A DNA stretch of 64,000 nucleotides from Paraburkholderia nodosa DSM 21604 (GCF_000519185.1 NZ_JAFA01000009.1:503-64502), one strand, 5' to 3'. Shown: positions 25,696 to 36,507, counted from the stretch's first letter. Notes: generated by a model from the sequence alone, not told the origin. Program-made: numbers and translations.

Positions 25696-27066
25696 ATGAA
25701 TGCCGATCAAACGGGAGCCACGCTCCTTTCGGACGAAGAAGCCCATCGCCAGTTGCGCCGCGCGGTGATTGCCAGCACCATCGGCACGACGATCGAATGG
25801 TACGACTTTTTCCTCTACAGTATCGTCACCGGGCTTATCTTCGCGAAGCTGTACTTTCCTGAATCCGACCCGCTCGTTGGCACCCTGCAGGCCTTTCTCA
25901 TCTATGCCGTGGGCTTCATCGCCCGGCCAGTCGGCGCGGCCATATTCGGCCACTACGGCGATCGCGTCGGCCGCAAAGCCACGCTGATCGTCACGCTGCT
26001 GCTCATGGGGCTCGCCACCTTCGCCGTGGCCTTTGTTCCGACCTATGCGTCGATCGGCATCTGGGGCGCCGTTCTGCTCACGGTGCTGCGCTTCATTCAG
26101 GGCGTGGGCGTGGGCGGCGAATGGGGTGGCTCGGTCCTGATGTCGATGGAATGGGCGCGCACCAATTCGCACCGCGGCTTCGTCGCTTCCTGGCCGCAAT
26201 TCGGCGTGCCGGCGGGACTCTTTATCGCCAATCTCGTGGTGCTCGCCGTCAGCACGTTCTCCGGAGACGCCTTCATGACGTGGGGATGGCGGGTGCCGTT
26301 CCTGCTGAGCATCGTGCTCGTCGCGATCGGCCTCTATATCCGGCTGAGCATTCTTGAAACGCCGATCTTCGCGAAGCTCCTCGCCGAGAACAAAATCGAG
26401 AAAACGCCGATGCTCGAAGTCATTCGCCGCCAGCCCAAGGACATTCTCCTCTCGGCGTTGGCGCGCATGGCCGAACAGGCGCCGTTCTACATCTACACGG
26501 CCTTCGTCTTCACGTATGGCGTGAAGACGCTGCACGTTTCGCGCGACCTCATGCTCACAGCGGTTCTGGCGGCCGCCGTGCTGCAGTTCGTGACCATTCC
26601 GTTCTTTGGGCACGTGTCCGACCTGATCGGACGCAAGCGCATGTACATGATCGGCGCAGTGGCCGCGGGCATCTTCGGCTTTATCTACTTCGGCATGCTG
26701 GACACGAAAAATACGACTTTGATTTTCGCGGCCGTGGTGCTGTCGCTCGTACCGCACGCCATGCTCTATGGTCCGCAGGCGGCGTTCATCGCCGAATCGT
26801 TCACGGGGCGGCTGCGCTACAGCGGCGCCTCGCTCGGTTATCAGCTGGCTTCCGTGATTGCGGGCGGCCCGGCGCCGCTGATCGCAACGGCGCTCTTCGC
26901 GTACTACCGCACGGGCTATGCCATTGCGATCTATATCGCCGTGTGCGGTGTGATCAGTCTGCTCGCCGCCTGGCGCATGGGCGATTACACGAACAAGGAT
27001 ATTTCGCGCGAATACGACGACGCGCGCGGAACAGGCGATCACGGGCACGCTTCCCACCCCGCGTGA
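25696..27066 (+). CDS. MFS transporter, metabolite:H+ symporter (MHS) type
   Basis: A 456-residue protein with 12 predicted transmembrane helices. The MHS-family hallmark GTTIEWYDFFLYS lies in helix 1 and the loop 2-3 motif GHYGDRVGRKATL is present, with RFIQGVGVGGEWGG in helix 4. Relatives include ShiA (shikimate), ProP (proline/betaine) and KgtP (oxoglutarate); the substrate here is not known. The ATG at 25696 follows a GGGGG ribosome site by 6 bases. A strong terminator follows the stop codon. The gene stands alone. Confidence 0.92.
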   Translation: MNADQTGATLLSDEEAHRQLRRAVIASTIGTTIEWYDFFLYSIVTGLIFAKLYFPESDPLVGTLQAFLIYAVGFIARPVGAAIFGHYGDRVGRKATLIVTLLLMGLATFAVAFVPTYASIGIWGAVLLTVLRFIQGVGVGGEWGGSVLMSMEWARTNSHRGFVASWPQFGVPAGLFIANLVVLAVSTFSGDAFMTWGWRVPFLLSIVLVAIGLYIRLSILETPIFAKLLAENKIEKTPMLEVIRRQPKDILLSALARMAEQAPFYIYTAFVFTYGVKTLHVSRDLMLTAVLAAAVLQFVTIPFFGHVSDLIGRKRMYMIGAVAAGIFGFIYFGMLDTKNTTLIFAAVVLSLVPHAMLYGPQAAFIAESFTGRLRYSGASLGYQLASVIAGGPAPLIATALFAYYRTGYAIAIYIAVCGVISLLAAWRMGDYTNKDISREYDDARGTGDHGHASHPA

Positions 27067-27085
27067 TCGGCTGCTGAAAAACACA

Positions 27086-27129
27086 GCGCGCCCCTGCCTG
27101 ACGAATCTGGCAGGGGCGCGCTTCTTTTT
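27086..27129. terminator. Strong intrinsic terminator, probably bidirectional
   Basis: A perfect 13-bp GC-rich stem (27086-27098 with 27109-27121) closes a 10-base loop and is followed by TTCTTTTT. On the other strand the stem is followed by a TGTTTTT run, so it can end both the MFS gene and the converging phosphoesterase gene. Confidence 0.92.
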
Positions 27130-27161
27130 GCCGATCAAAAACGATCAGCGATCCTCAACGC

Positions 27162-28832
27162 TCAGACTCTCGGTGCCTTGTCGAGCGCCACGCCCGTCGT
27201 CGGGTCGAGGTACAGCTTGCGGTCTTCGTGGCCGCGGCCGCGGCGGTCGAAGTCGAACAGGCCCATGATGCTGCCTGCCGTCGCATCGAACGAACCGCCG
27301 CCGATGCGCTGACCGTCAAGCCAGTTGTCTTCGATGAAACGCACCACGGAAGACTGGTCGATCAGCGTATGGTCGACGTAGTTCTCGCGCGCCCACGGCG
27401 AGATCACGACGAACGGAATGCGCGTGCCCGGACCGCAGCGTCCGTTCACGGGCTTGCCGTTCAAGCCGGCCGGCGCCGAACCCGTGCCGCAGATGCCGGC
27501 CGCGGTCAACTGGTCGGCAACGCTGTCGTACGAAGCGCTGGTGGGCTGCGCGTAGGCATGGTCGTACCAGCCGTCCGAGTCATCCCATGCCACGATCACG
27601 GCCGTATCTTCCCAGTCGTTCTGCTGCTGCAGGAAGTTCACGACCTTCGTGACGAACGCCTGCTCGTCGAGCGGATCCGAATAACCCGCGTGGCCATCCT
27701 GGTAGGCCGGGGCCTTCAGGAAGCTCACCGACGGGAAATTTCCCGCCTTCACGGCAGCGAAGAAGTCGTCGGTATCGTACTGGTGATTCGCCGGGTCGGG
27801 GTTGCCGTTCTTGCCCACGGTGTGGCCGATCGCGGCGAGCGAGCCCGGACGCAGATGCTGCGGGTTCGAAGTCGTTGCGTAGTACTGGAACCAGTTGTGG
27901 TGCGGAATATAGTCGGCCGTCGCCGCGCCGACCACCGGCGAGAGCGTGCTGCGCTTGCAGCCGGTCGTGCCGTTGCTGTTCGTCGTCGCGAGGTTGAAGC
28001 CGCCCATGAAGCCGCCCCACGAGACATTACGCGCGTTCAGCAGGTCGCCGATGTTCTTGCCGGTCATCTGCGCCGTGTCGGTCGCGCTCGAACAGAGATC
28101 GTAGGCCGGATCGACGTCGTTGATCATCGTAAAGCCGTTCTGCCCGTCGTTCACATAGTACGAACCGGCGGTCGAAGGCTTCTTCGTTGTGAGCACAACC
28201 TTCATGCCGTTGGTCTGCCCCGAGACCACTTCGAGCGCGCCGGGCGTCGACGGACCGTAGGTCGACGTATAGGCGTTGTCGCTCATCGCGAAGTGCTGGG
28301 CGTAGTTCCACAACGCCGTGACGGTGTTGCCGTCGTAATAGCCCATCACCTGGCCCTTCGTGCCGAACGCGCCAGCGCCGCCGCTCGTGCCGTTACCCGT
28401 GTACAACGGGAAGAGGTCGGCGCGGCCGTCGTCGTACGCCTGTTGCTCGGCCGTATAAGCGTGGTTCTGGTCGGCCGTGGCCGCCTGCGTGCGATCCAGA
28501 CGGAACGGATTGGCCGCGCCCGTGCCATTGGCCGCATTCGTGAAGTTCGGGTTCTTCGTCAGCAGCGTGCCAGAAAGACCGTTCACTTCGGGCGTGCCGG
28601 GTTGCGCCCTGAATGCAGGCTCGCCGGACGGGTTGGTCGCATGCGGATACGTTGCGAAGTAATGGTCGAACGAAACGTTCTCGCCATAAATCACGACCAC
28701 GTGCTTGATCGGGGTGGCAGTGTGATTGTGTTCCGGATGATTCTTGTCGTGATCGTCACCAGCACTCCACGCAACTGTCGATGCGAATGCTGCGGCTGTG
28801 AGCGAACCAACTGCGATGTGACGCCATTGCAT
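27162..28832 (-). CDS. Secreted phosphoesterase (phospholipase C / AcpA-like)
   Basis: A 556-residue protein with a signal peptide (VGSLTAAAFASTVAWSA) and a His/Asp-rich N-terminus. It belongs to the phosphoesterase family of bacterial phospholipases C and AcpA acid phosphatase: the metal/nucleophile strand VVVIYGENVSFDHYF opens the domain, and VAWDDSDGWYDH and GPGTRIPFVVISPWAR follow, all family signatures. It should hydrolyse phosphate esters in the periplasm or outside the cell. AGGAG lies 6 bases before the ATG. No regulator or lipase chaperone is adjacent. Acid phosphatase and phospholipase C activities cannot be separated by sequence alone. Confidence 0.9.
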   Translation of the reverse strand: MQWRHIAVGSLTAAAFASTVAWSAGDDHDKNHPEHNHTATPIKHVVVIYGENVSFDHYFATYPHATNPSGEPAFRAQPGTPEVNGLSGTLLTKNPNFTNAANGTGAANPFRLDRTQAATADQNHAYTAEQQAYDDGRADLFPLYTGNGTSGGAGAFGTKGQVMGYYDGNTVTALWNYAQHFAMSDNAYTSTYGPSTPGALEVVSGQTNGMKVVLTTKKPSTAGSYYVNDGQNGFTMINDVDPAYDLCSSATDTAQMTGKNIGDLLNARNVSWGGFMGGFNLATTNSNGTTGCKRSTLSPVVGAATADYIPHHNWFQYYATTSNPQHLRPGSLAAIGHTVGKNGNPDPANHQYDTDDFFAAVKAGNFPSVSFLKAPAYQDGHAGYSDPLDEQAFVTKVVNFLQQQNDWEDTAVIVAWDDSDGWYDHAYAQPTSASYDSVADQLTAAGICGTGSAPAGLNGKPVNGRCGPGTRIPFVVISPWARENYVDHTLIDQSSVVRFIEDNWLDGQRIGGGSFDATAGSIMGLFDFDRRGRGHEDRKLYLDPTTGVALDKAPRV

Positions 28833-29178
28833 TTTCGGCTCCTGGTTGGTTTCGTATTGTCGGGATCACCGTGAAGCCGGGTGAAGGCGTTATGCAGCTC
28901 GCATCGTGGCGCTCATGCCAGCTGAATGCGGAGGCTACACGGCATGAGGATTAGAGCATCGGGGTATGAATGCTCGGCGTCAGACTCCTTACGAAATATT
29001 TTCGATTGGAAAGTTTGGCGCCGAATCGTCATTCAATTGGCACTGACGGCACTGAATCGATGGAGCCGGCCCTGGATTCAGGTATGAAGATTGCGCAGCG
29101 CGCGGGTGCGCCGGTTAGCAAACAAGGTGAACTAAATGAACCGGGCCGCGACGCGGCGGCCCGAAAATGAACACGCGC
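28833..29178. other. Intergenic region, no gene seen
   Basis: About 345 bases between the phosphoesterase and SDR genes, both on the minus strand. It holds the phosphoesterase ribosome site and presumably its promoter, and near its right end the hairpin at 29142-29163. A relatively AT-rich stretch at about 28990-29040 (ACGAAATATTTTCGATTGG) contains the small palindrome CGAAATATTTTCG. No open frame here has a credible start and ribosome site. Confidence 0.5.
29142..29163 (-). terminator. Candidate hairpin after the SDR gene
   Basis: An 8-bp perfect stem (CGGGCCGC, loop of 6, GCGGCCCG) begins 16 bases after the SDR stop codon. The minus strand has only a weak T-containing stretch after it, so termination is possible rather than certain. 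Confidence 0.4.
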
Positions 29179-29925
29179 CTAGATGAAACTGACGCCGCCG
29201 TTGACGGCAATGGTTTGCCCCGTGACGAAGGCGTTGCCGACCACCATCAACACGACCTGTGCGACCTCATCGGCTTCACCGAGGCGGCCAACCGGCAGCC
29301 GCTCGGCGATGTTCGCGGCTTTCAGCGGCGCGGCCATTTCCGTGTCGATGGGTCCTGGCGCCACGGCGTTCACGGTCACGCCCTCTCGCGCCACGCGCGC
29401 GGCGTAGCCTCGCGTCAAGCCTTCGAGGCCCGCTTTCGAAGCGTTGTAGTGAACGCCGACGGCACCTGCGCCGCGCGCGGCGACCGACGAGAGATTGACA
29501 ATGCGGCCCCAGCGACGCGCGCGCATGCCGGGCAGCACCGCCTGTGTGCAGAGAAACGCCGACTTGAGATTGACGGCGAGCGTGTGGTCGAATTCGGCCT
29601 CCGTAAGCGACTCGATGTCGCTGAACGTGCCCGTGCCGGCGTTGTTCACGAGCACATCGACCGCGCCGAGGCGGCGCTCGATCTCGCCGATCATGCCGGT
29701 GACCTCGCTTGCGACCGACACGTCGGCGCGCACCGCGAGCGCGCGGCCCCCGGCGCTTTCGATCTGCGCGACGACCTGGTCCGCTTCGTCAGCGCGCTGC
29801 CGGTAATTCACGCCAACCGCCGCGCCAGCCGAAGCCAACGCCACGGCAATGGCGCGTCCGATGCCGCGCGAGCCGCCGGTCACGAGCGCAACGCGATGAT
29901 TCAGGTCGGGCAAAAGAGCGGACAT
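29179..29925 (-). CDS. SDR-family oxidoreductase (FabG-like)
   Basis: A 248-residue classical short-chain dehydrogenase/reductase. The cofactor loop TGGSRGIG (near 17-24), NNAG (near 93), a catalytic Ser in NLSS and the YNASK motif (Tyr and Lys of the active site) are all present. Sequence is closest to 3-oxoacyl-ACP reductases, but many SDRs with other substrates look the same. The ATG at 29925 has AAGGTG 6 bases upstream; a GTG 9 bases earlier is possible. It is not next to other fatty-acid synthesis genes, so a housekeeping FabG role is unlikely. Confidence 0.88.
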   Translation of the reverse strand: MSALLPDLNHRVALVTGGSRGIGRAIAVALASAGAAVGVNYRQRADEADQVVAQIESAGGRALAVRADVSVASEVTGMIGEIERRLGAVDVLVNNAGTGTFSDIESLTEAEFDHTLAVNLKSAFLCTQAVLPGMRARRWGRIVNLSSVAARGAGAVGVHYNASKAGLEGLTRGYAARVAREGVTVNAVAPGPIDTEMAAPLKAANIAERLPVGRLGEADEVAQVVLMVVGNAFVTGQTIAVNGGVSFI

Positions 29926-29994
29926 GGTGGACACCTTCTGCGATGGGTTTTCATTTCACCGCCGCCCTTGCGCAAGCCGCTCGCCCTGACGCGC

Positions 29995-30210
29995 TCACGG
30001 CGCGGTGCCGATGCCGCCGCCCGGGCCCGCCAGTTCGCCGTCTACGCCTAACTCAGCCGCATGGCCGTGTGCGTTCGCACGGCCGCCACGGCGCGAAAAC
30101 GGCGGGGTGCGCAGCTTCGCGCGGCGACGCGGGCCGGAAACCGGGTCCAGATAGAACATCACGAGCGTGCCTGCCGCGGCCGCCGCCGCGAGATGGAACA
30201 GTGCCTTCAT
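29995..30210 (-). CDS. Small hypothetical protein with N-terminal membrane helix
   Basis: A 71-residue protein starting at 30210 with an AGAGG ribosome site. An Ala-rich hydrophobic segment (LAAAAAAGTLVMFYL) is followed by DPVSGPRRRAKLR, a pattern I have seen in many short Burkholderiaceae membrane proteins, where a helix leads into a DP..GRRRRA basic motif. The remainder is Gly/Arg-rich and may be poorly structured. It lies 69 bases upstream of the SDR gene on the same strand. No function can be proposed. Confidence 0.55.
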   Translation of the reverse strand: MKALFHLAAAAAAGTLVMFYLDPVSGPRRRAKLRTPPFSRRGGRANAHGHAAELGVDGELAGPGGGIGTAP

Positions 30211-30344
30211 GGATGCCTCTCGATAGTTGCAACGCATGCAAAGCGCGGAGACCGGCGCGAGCGGTACAAGCCACCGCTCCTCCAATCCGCGCACCCATTA
30301 TGCCGCTGACAACTGCGCGTGAGGCGCCGGCATGGCTTCCGCGC

Positions 30345-30677
30345 TCAGGAAAAGCCCTCATCCCAGCGCGTATCGCGCACCTGCACCATGCCCGCTTCCA
30401 CGCGCACCGCGAACACGGCAACGTCCTCATACGCGGGCGGCGCGAGGACCTTCCCCGTCTTGATGCAAAAGCGGGCGCCATGGCGCGGGCAAATCACCTC
30501 GTCGCCCTCCACGTCGCCGCCCGTCAGGACACCGCCATCGTGCGGACAGGTGTCCTCGATGGCATAACAGGTCCCGTCGAGATTGAATACCGCGACCGGC
30601 GTACCCTCCACATCGACGCTGAGCACGGCACCCGGTTGAAACCCGGCGTATGGCGCCACGTCCACCCAGTCGGCCAT
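30345..30677 (-). CDS. Rieske-type 2Fe-2S ferredoxin
   Basis: A 110-residue single-domain Rieske protein. The cluster ligands are seen in CPHDG and CPRHGARF (two Cys, two His). Stand-alone Rieske ferredoxins usually feed electrons to ring-hydroxylating dioxygenases, but no oxygenase is nearby. Here it closes the suf operon, one base after the stop of the DUF59 gene (TGACATG), an arrangement I have seen annotated in other Burkholderiaceae suf operons. It could be a client or an electron donor for cluster assembly (inference). Confidence 0.9.
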   Translation of the reverse strand: MADWVDVAPYAGFQPGAVLSVDVEGTPVAVFNLDGTCYAIEDTCPHDGGVLTGGDVEGDEVICPRHGARFCIKTGKVLAPPAYEDVAVFAVRVEAGMVQVRDTRWDEGFS

Positions 30678-30678
30678 G

Positions 30679-31005
30679 TCAGAGCATCCCCAGTTGCAGC
30701 AGCGCCGCTTCGGACATGCGCGCTCTCGTCCACGGCGGGTCCCAGACCAGCTCCACGTTCGTCGCGCTCACGCCTTCAACCTCGTTCACGTATTCTTCGA
30801 CCGTGCCAGGGAAGGTTTGCGCGACCGGGCAGCCCGGCGCGGTCAGTGTCATGCGGATCGTCACGCGACCCGTTTCCGCGTCCACGTCCAGCTGATACAC
30901 GAGTCCCAAATCGTAGATGTTCACCGGTATTTCTGGATCGAACACCGAGCGCAGCGCGTCGATCACGCGTTCTCGCAGGTCGTTGCTCGCCGTTTGCGTA
31001 TTCAT
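30679..31005 (-). CDS. sufT: DUF59/MIP18-family Fe-S assembly protein (SufT-like)
   Basis: A 108-residue MIP18/DUF59 protein with the family strings DPEIPVNIYDLGLVY and TAPGCPVAQT; the conserved cysteine is in APGCP. SufT-type proteins help mature Fe-S clusters on target proteins. I chose the ATG at 31005 (MNTQTAS), 9 bases after GGAGG; an ATG at 31011 lies only 3 bases from it. It stands between sufU and the Rieske gene in the suf operon. The gene symbol is by position and domain; SufT of Staphylococcus has the same domain. Confidence 0.82.
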   Translation of the reverse strand: MNTQTASNDLRERVIDALRSVFDPEIPVNIYDLGLVYQLDVDAETGRVTIRMTLTAPGCPVAQTFPGTVEEYVNEVEGVSATNVELVWDPPWTRARMSEAALLQLGML

Positions 31006-31033
31006 CGTCATATGCCTCCAGGCACGCACAGAT

Positions 31034-31486
31034 TCATTCCGTCGAAACGGTCCCGCGCTCGTCGCGCAACGCGGCGTGCAGCGTGTGCCACGCAAGCGTC
31101 GCGCATTTGATACGCGCCGGAAATTCGCGCACGCCCGCGAGCACCGCGAGCTTGCCGAGCCCTTCGGCAGCGACTGGGCGGTCCGTTGGCCCCGTCGCCA
31201 TGGCGTGAAAGCGTTCGAACAGCGCCTCGACTTCCGCTTGCGTGCGGCCCTTGAGCGCTTCGGTCATCAACGAAGCCGAAGCGGTGGCGATCGCGCACCC
31301 CGCGCCCTCGAACCCGGCGTCCTTGACCACGCCGTCCTCGATACGCAGATACAACGTGACGCGGTCGCCGCACAACGGGTTGTAGCCTTCGGCGCTATGC
31401 GTTGCACCGGGCACGGTGTGACAGTTCCGCGGCCGCCGGTAGTGGTCGAAGATCGTTTCCTGGTACAGCTCGCGCAAGTCGCTCAT
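31034..31486 (-). CDS. sufU: SufU-type Fe-S cluster assembly / sulfur-transfer protein
   Basis: A 150-residue IscU-superfamily protein with the three conserved cysteines in NPLCGD, GAGCAIA and IKCATL, and the long insertion before the last cysteine that marks SufU. In Gram-positive bacteria SufU is a zinc-dependent sulfur acceptor for SufS. The start overlaps the sufS stop by 4 bases (ATGA). Its presence in place of sufE or sufA fits the sufBCDSU layout of this operon. Confidence 0.92.
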   Translation of the reverse strand: MSDLRELYQETIFDHYRRPRNCHTVPGATHSAEGYNPLCGDRVTLYLRIEDGVVKDAGFEGAGCAIATASASLMTEALKGRTQAEVEALFERFHAMATGPTDRPVAAEGLGKLAVLAGVREFPARIKCATLAWHTLHAALRDERGTVSTE

Positions 31487-32736
31487 AGCGGGAACACCTC
31501 CTCTACGCGCGCGAGGCCGTCCAGCAGCGCGTCGACTTCGGCGCGCGTGTTGTACAGCGCAAACGAGGCGCGCACCGTGGCCGGCACGCCATAGCGATCC
31601 ATCACCGGCATCGCGCAATGATGGCCCGTGCGCACCGCCACACCGAACTGGTCGAGTATCGTGCCGACATCGTGGGCGTGCGCGTTCTCCATGACGAACG
31701 AGAGGATGCCCAGTTTTTCCTTCGCCGTTCCAATCCTTCTCACGTGCGGCATCGCGCGCAATGCTGTGTCGGCATACGCGAGCAGATCGGCCTCGTGCCG
31801 CTGCGCCACTTCCAGGCCGATCGCGCTGACGTAGTCCAGCGCGGCGCCGAGCCCGATCGCGCCGGCAATATTCGGCGTGCCCGCTTCGAACCGCCACGGA
31901 ATGACGTTGTACTCGGTCTTCTCGAACGTCACGGAGCGGATCATGTCGCCGCCGCCCTGCCATGGCGGCATGGCTTCCAGTAGCGCAGCCTTCGCGTACA
32001 GCGCGCCAATGCCGGTGGGGCCGTAGATTTTGTGACCCGAGAACGCATAGAAGTCGCAATCGAGCGCGGCCACGTCCACGGGAAGATGCGCGATCGCCTG
32101 CGCGCCATCGACCAGCACCGGCACGCCGCGCGCATGCGCAAGCTCGATCATCTGCGCAAGCGGATTGACGGTGCCCAACGCGTTCGACGCATGCGCGACC
32201 GCCGCCATGCGCGTGCGCGGGCCGAGCAGGCGCCCGTAGGCGTCGAGGTCGAGCGTGCCGTCGTCGTCGATCGGCGCCACCTTCAGTAACGCGCCCGTCT
32301 GCGCGCAGACGAGTTGCCACGGCACGATATTCGAGTGATGCTCCATTGCGGTGATGAGCACTTCGTCGCCAGGCTGAAGGCGCGGCCGCGCATAGCTTTG
32401 CGCCACCAGGTTGACCGCTTCCGTGGTGCCGCGCGTGTACACGATCTCCTTCTCGTGCGCCGCGTGAATGAAACGCGCAATGCGCGCGCGGGCGCCCTCG
32501 TAGGCATCGGTCGCGCGCTGCGACAGCAAATGCACGCCGCGATGCACGTTGGCATTGTCGTGCTCGTAATAGGCCTGTTCGGCGGCGATCACGCTCGCGG
32601 GCTTCTGCGTGGTCGCCGCGTTGTCGAGGTACACGAGCGGCTTGCCGTGCACGCTTTCCCGCAGAATCGGAAAGTCGCGGCGCCAGCCCATGACCGCTTC
32701 GGTGTCGGGAATCCCCACCGGTTCGAGTAGATTCAT
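31483..32736 (-). CDS. sufS: SufS cysteine desulfurase
   Basis: A 417-residue class II PLP-dependent cysteine desulfurase that supplies sulfur for Fe-S assembly. The PLP lysine is in SGHKIYGP, the cofactor-binding His in MEHHSN, and the active-site cysteine in RTGHHCAMP. The opening GKPLVYLDNAATTQKP is typical of SufS/CsdA. The ATG at 32736 overlaps the sufD stop by 4 bases; a longer in-frame opening upstream is the other frame of sufD and lacks a ribosome site. Length matches the family (about 410). Confidence 0.95.
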   Translation of the reverse strand: MNLLEPVGIPDTEAVMGWRRDFPILRESVHGKPLVYLDNAATTQKPASVIAAEQAYYEHDNANVHRGVHLLSQRATDAYEGARARIARFIHAAHEKEIVYTRGTTEAVNLVAQSYARPRLQPGDEVLITAMEHHSNIVPWQLVCAQTGALLKVAPIDDDGTLDLDAYGRLLGPRTRMAAVAHASNALGTVNPLAQMIELAHARGVPVLVDGAQAIAHLPVDVAALDCDFYAFSGHKIYGPTGIGALYAKAALLEAMPPWQGGGDMIRSVTFEKTEYNVIPWRFEAGTPNIAGAIGLGAALDYVSAIGLEVAQRHEADLLAYADTALRAMPHVRRIGTAKEKLGILSFVMENAHAHDVGTILDQFGVAVRTGHHCAMPVMDRYGVPATVRASFALYNTRAEVDALLDGLARVEEVFPL

Positions 32737-34058
32737 GACAGTCCCCGCAGGTATTCGCCACCGGGCAGGCGCGCGAGCAGCTGTTGCGTGAGCCGGCTGC
32801 GCAGCGCGGCGCTTTCCACGCGATCCACGCTCACGCGTGCGAACGACCACACGAGTAGCGCCCGCGCCATGCGCTCGTCTATGCCGCGCGAGCGCAGATA
32901 AAAGAGCGGGCTCTCGTCGAGCTGGCCAACGGTCGCGCCGTGCGTGCACTTTACGTCGTCGGCGTGAATCTCCAGTTGCGGCTTCGTGTCGATCTCGGCG
33001 TTGCGCGAGAGCAGCAGATTGTCGTTGCCTTGATGCGCGTTCGTCTGCTGCGCGTCCTGGTGCACGATCACGCGGCCATCGAACACCGCGTGCGAAGCGC
33101 CGTCGAGCACGCCGCGATAGTATTCCCGGCTCGTGCCGCGCGGCATCGCATGGTCGATGCGCGTGTGATGATCCACGTGTTGCCGCGCGCTCACGAAATA
33201 CAGGCCGTTCAGGTCGGCTTGCGCGTCTTCCGCATCGAGGCGCGTGTCGATCTGCGTGCGCGACAATGCACCGCCAAACGCGAACGAGTGCGAGGTGAAG
33301 TGGCTCGCGCGCCGCTGCGAAACGCCCACGTGCGCGATATGAAACGCGCTGCGCGCCTCTTGCTGGATGCGGCAATGCTGAACGTCGGCCTCTTCGTCGG
33401 CAACGATTTCCGTGGCGGTGTTGACGAAATAGGCTTCGTCGGTAATGCCCGCGAACTGCTCGACGATCGAGCACCGCGCACCCTGCTCCGCCACCACCGC
33501 GTTGAACGGATGCATGGCGAGCGCGGCCTCGCTGCTGAAGAACAGCACGTGCAGCGGCCAGTCCAGCGCGCAGCCGGGCGGCAGCACGACCACGTAGCCG
33601 TCGCTGCGAAATGCGCCGTTGAGCGCCGCAAAGCCGTCCTCGGGCGCATGCCGCGCCATGATGGATTCGATCCGCTCAGGAATCCTGCGCATTGCCTGTG
33701 CGAGCGTGCCGACGAACGCGCCTTCCGGCAAAGGCGGCAAGGACGAGAGCTTCGGCACGTGACGGCCGTTCACGAACACGATACGCCCCCCGGCATCGGC
33801 GGGCACGAGGTCGTCGATCAGGCGGGCATAGTCGGTTTGCTCGCCGTCCGAAGGCATGAAATGCCAATGCGGCTTCGCAATCGACATCACATTGGTGTAC
33901 TTCCACGCTTCGAGTTGCGTGCCGGGAAAGCCCAGCGTCTCGAAGCGGTCGAACGCGTGCCGCCTCGCCTTGCGCAACCACGGCAGCTCGACGCCCGCCA
34001 GCGTCCCCGCCATCGTGCGGAAGGCTTCGCGGTAGTGCTCGCGCGTTGATTCGCTCAT
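32733..34058 (-). CDS. sufD: SufD, Fe-S scaffold complex subunit
   Basis: A 441-residue SufD protein: helical N-terminal part (EAWKYTNV near 50) and a right-handed beta-helix core, with the C-terminal pattern KCTHGATVGQLDESPLFYLR and RGID, the hallmark of SufB/SufD. Together with SufB and SufC it forms the SufBC2D scaffold in the cytoplasm. It overlaps sufC (upstream) and sufS (downstream) by 4 bases each, so the four genes are translationally coupled. Confidence 0.95.
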   Translation of the reverse strand: MSESTREHYREAFRTMAGTLAGVELPWLRKARRHAFDRFETLGFPGTQLEAWKYTNVMSIAKPHWHFMPSDGEQTDYARLIDDLVPADAGGRIVFVNGRHVPKLSSLPPLPEGAFVGTLAQAMRRIPERIESIMARHAPEDGFAALNGAFRSDGYVVVLPPGCALDWPLHVLFFSSEAALAMHPFNAVVAEQGARCSIVEQFAGITDEAYFVNTATEIVADEEADVQHCRIQQEARSAFHIAHVGVSQRRASHFTSHSFAFGGALSRTQIDTRLDAEDAQADLNGLYFVSARQHVDHHTRIDHAMPRGTSREYYRGVLDGASHAVFDGRVIVHQDAQQTNAHQGNDNLLLSRNAEIDTKPQLEIHADDVKCTHGATVGQLDESPLFYLRSRGIDERMARALLVWSFARVSVDRVESAALRSRLTQQLLARLPGGEYLRGLS

Positions 34059-34867
34059 CGTTGCTCCCTGGCGGCTGCCGTGTGTTGCGTGCCGGCACCT
34101 TGCCCCGCTGCAGGTCCGTCGCTATCCTGCTCGCCGAGCCAGCCATAACCCTTGCGCTCCAGTTCGAGCGCAAGCTCATGCGAACCCGAGCGCACGATGC
34201 GGCCCTGTGAAAGCACGTGCACCTGGTCCGGCACGATGTAATCGAGCAGGCGCTGATAGTGCGTCACGAGCACGATGGCCCGGTCCGCGCTGCGCATCTG
34301 GTTCACACCACGGGCGACGAGTTGCAACGCGTCGATATCGAGCCCGGAGTCGGTCTCGTCGAGAATGGCGAGACGCGGCTCCAGCACCGTCATCTGCAGC
34401 ACCTCGTTGCGCTTTTTCTCGCCGCCCGAAAACCCTTCGTTCACGCCCCGGTACAGCAGGTCTTCCTTCATCTCCATGGCCGCCATTTTCTCCTTCACCA
34501 GCGCGAGAAAGTCCATGGCGTCGAGCTCCGCCTCGCCACGATGCTTGCGCTGCGCGTTGAGCGCGGCCTTGAGCAGATAGATATTGCTCACGCCCGGTAT
34601 TTCCACCGGATACTGAAACGCGAGAAAGAGCCCGCGGCGCGCGCGCTCGTCGGGCGCAAGCGCGAGCAGGTCGCAGCCGTCGTACTGCACGCTGCCCCCC
34701 GTGACCACGTATTGCTCGCGCCCCGCCAGCACATGGGCGAGTGTGCTTTTGCCGGAGCCGTTCGGCCCCATGATCGCGTGAACCTCGCCCGCATTCACGC
34801 GCAAATCCACCCCGCGCAGAATCGGCTTGCTTTCCACTTCGACATTCAGATTGCGGATTTCCAGCAT
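34055..34867 (-). CDS. sufC: SufC, ATPase of the Fe-S scaffold
   Basis: A 270-residue ABC-type ATPase with Walker A GPNGSGKST, the SufC-type signature FSGGEKKRNE, Walker B RLAILDETDSGLD and H-loop VTHYQRLL. The C-terminal 20 or so residues (GAGTQHTAAAREQR) extend beyond the usual 250 and look unstructured. GAGGGAG precedes the ATG by about 7 bases. It lies 13 bases after sufB. Confidence 0.96.
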   Translation of the reverse strand: MLEIRNLNVEVESKPILRGVDLRVNAGEVHAIMGPNGSGKSTLAHVLAGREQYVVTGGSVQYDGCDLLALAPDERARRGLFLAFQYPVEIPGVSNIYLLKAALNAQRKHRGEAELDAMDFLALVKEKMAAMEMKEDLLYRGVNEGFSGGEKKRNEVLQMTVLEPRLAILDETDSGLDIDALQLVARGVNQMRSADRAIVLVTHYQRLLDYIVPDQVHVLSQGRIVRSGSHELALELERKGYGWLGEQDSDGPAAGQGAGTQHTAAAREQR

Positions 34868-34880
34868 GCTTCACTCCCTC

Positions 34881-36329
<1,449 letters not shown>

Positions 36330-36507
36330 GACGTTATTACGGTCTCCTTTACACTCATGACCTCATTCTAGATCTCATGGCAAAACCCTGGCATGGCCGG
36401 GGTTTAACCGAAGCGCATGGAACGCGAAGCAGGCACGCCCAATGCGAAAGACCTTGTTCACAAGAGAGATATGACAACGCTCCAACATCATCGTCTCGCA
36501 TGTCGTA

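Noticed and set aside
25531..27138. A 535-codon minus-strand frame opposite the MFS gene
   Set aside because: The plus frame shows full MHS transporter motifs; the minus frame is charged, low-complexity sequence and runs through the terminator.
27228..28874. A 548-codon plus-strand frame opposite the phosphoesterase
   Set aside because: The minus-strand protein has a signal peptide and family motifs; the plus frame has Arg/Val repeats typical of antisense frames.
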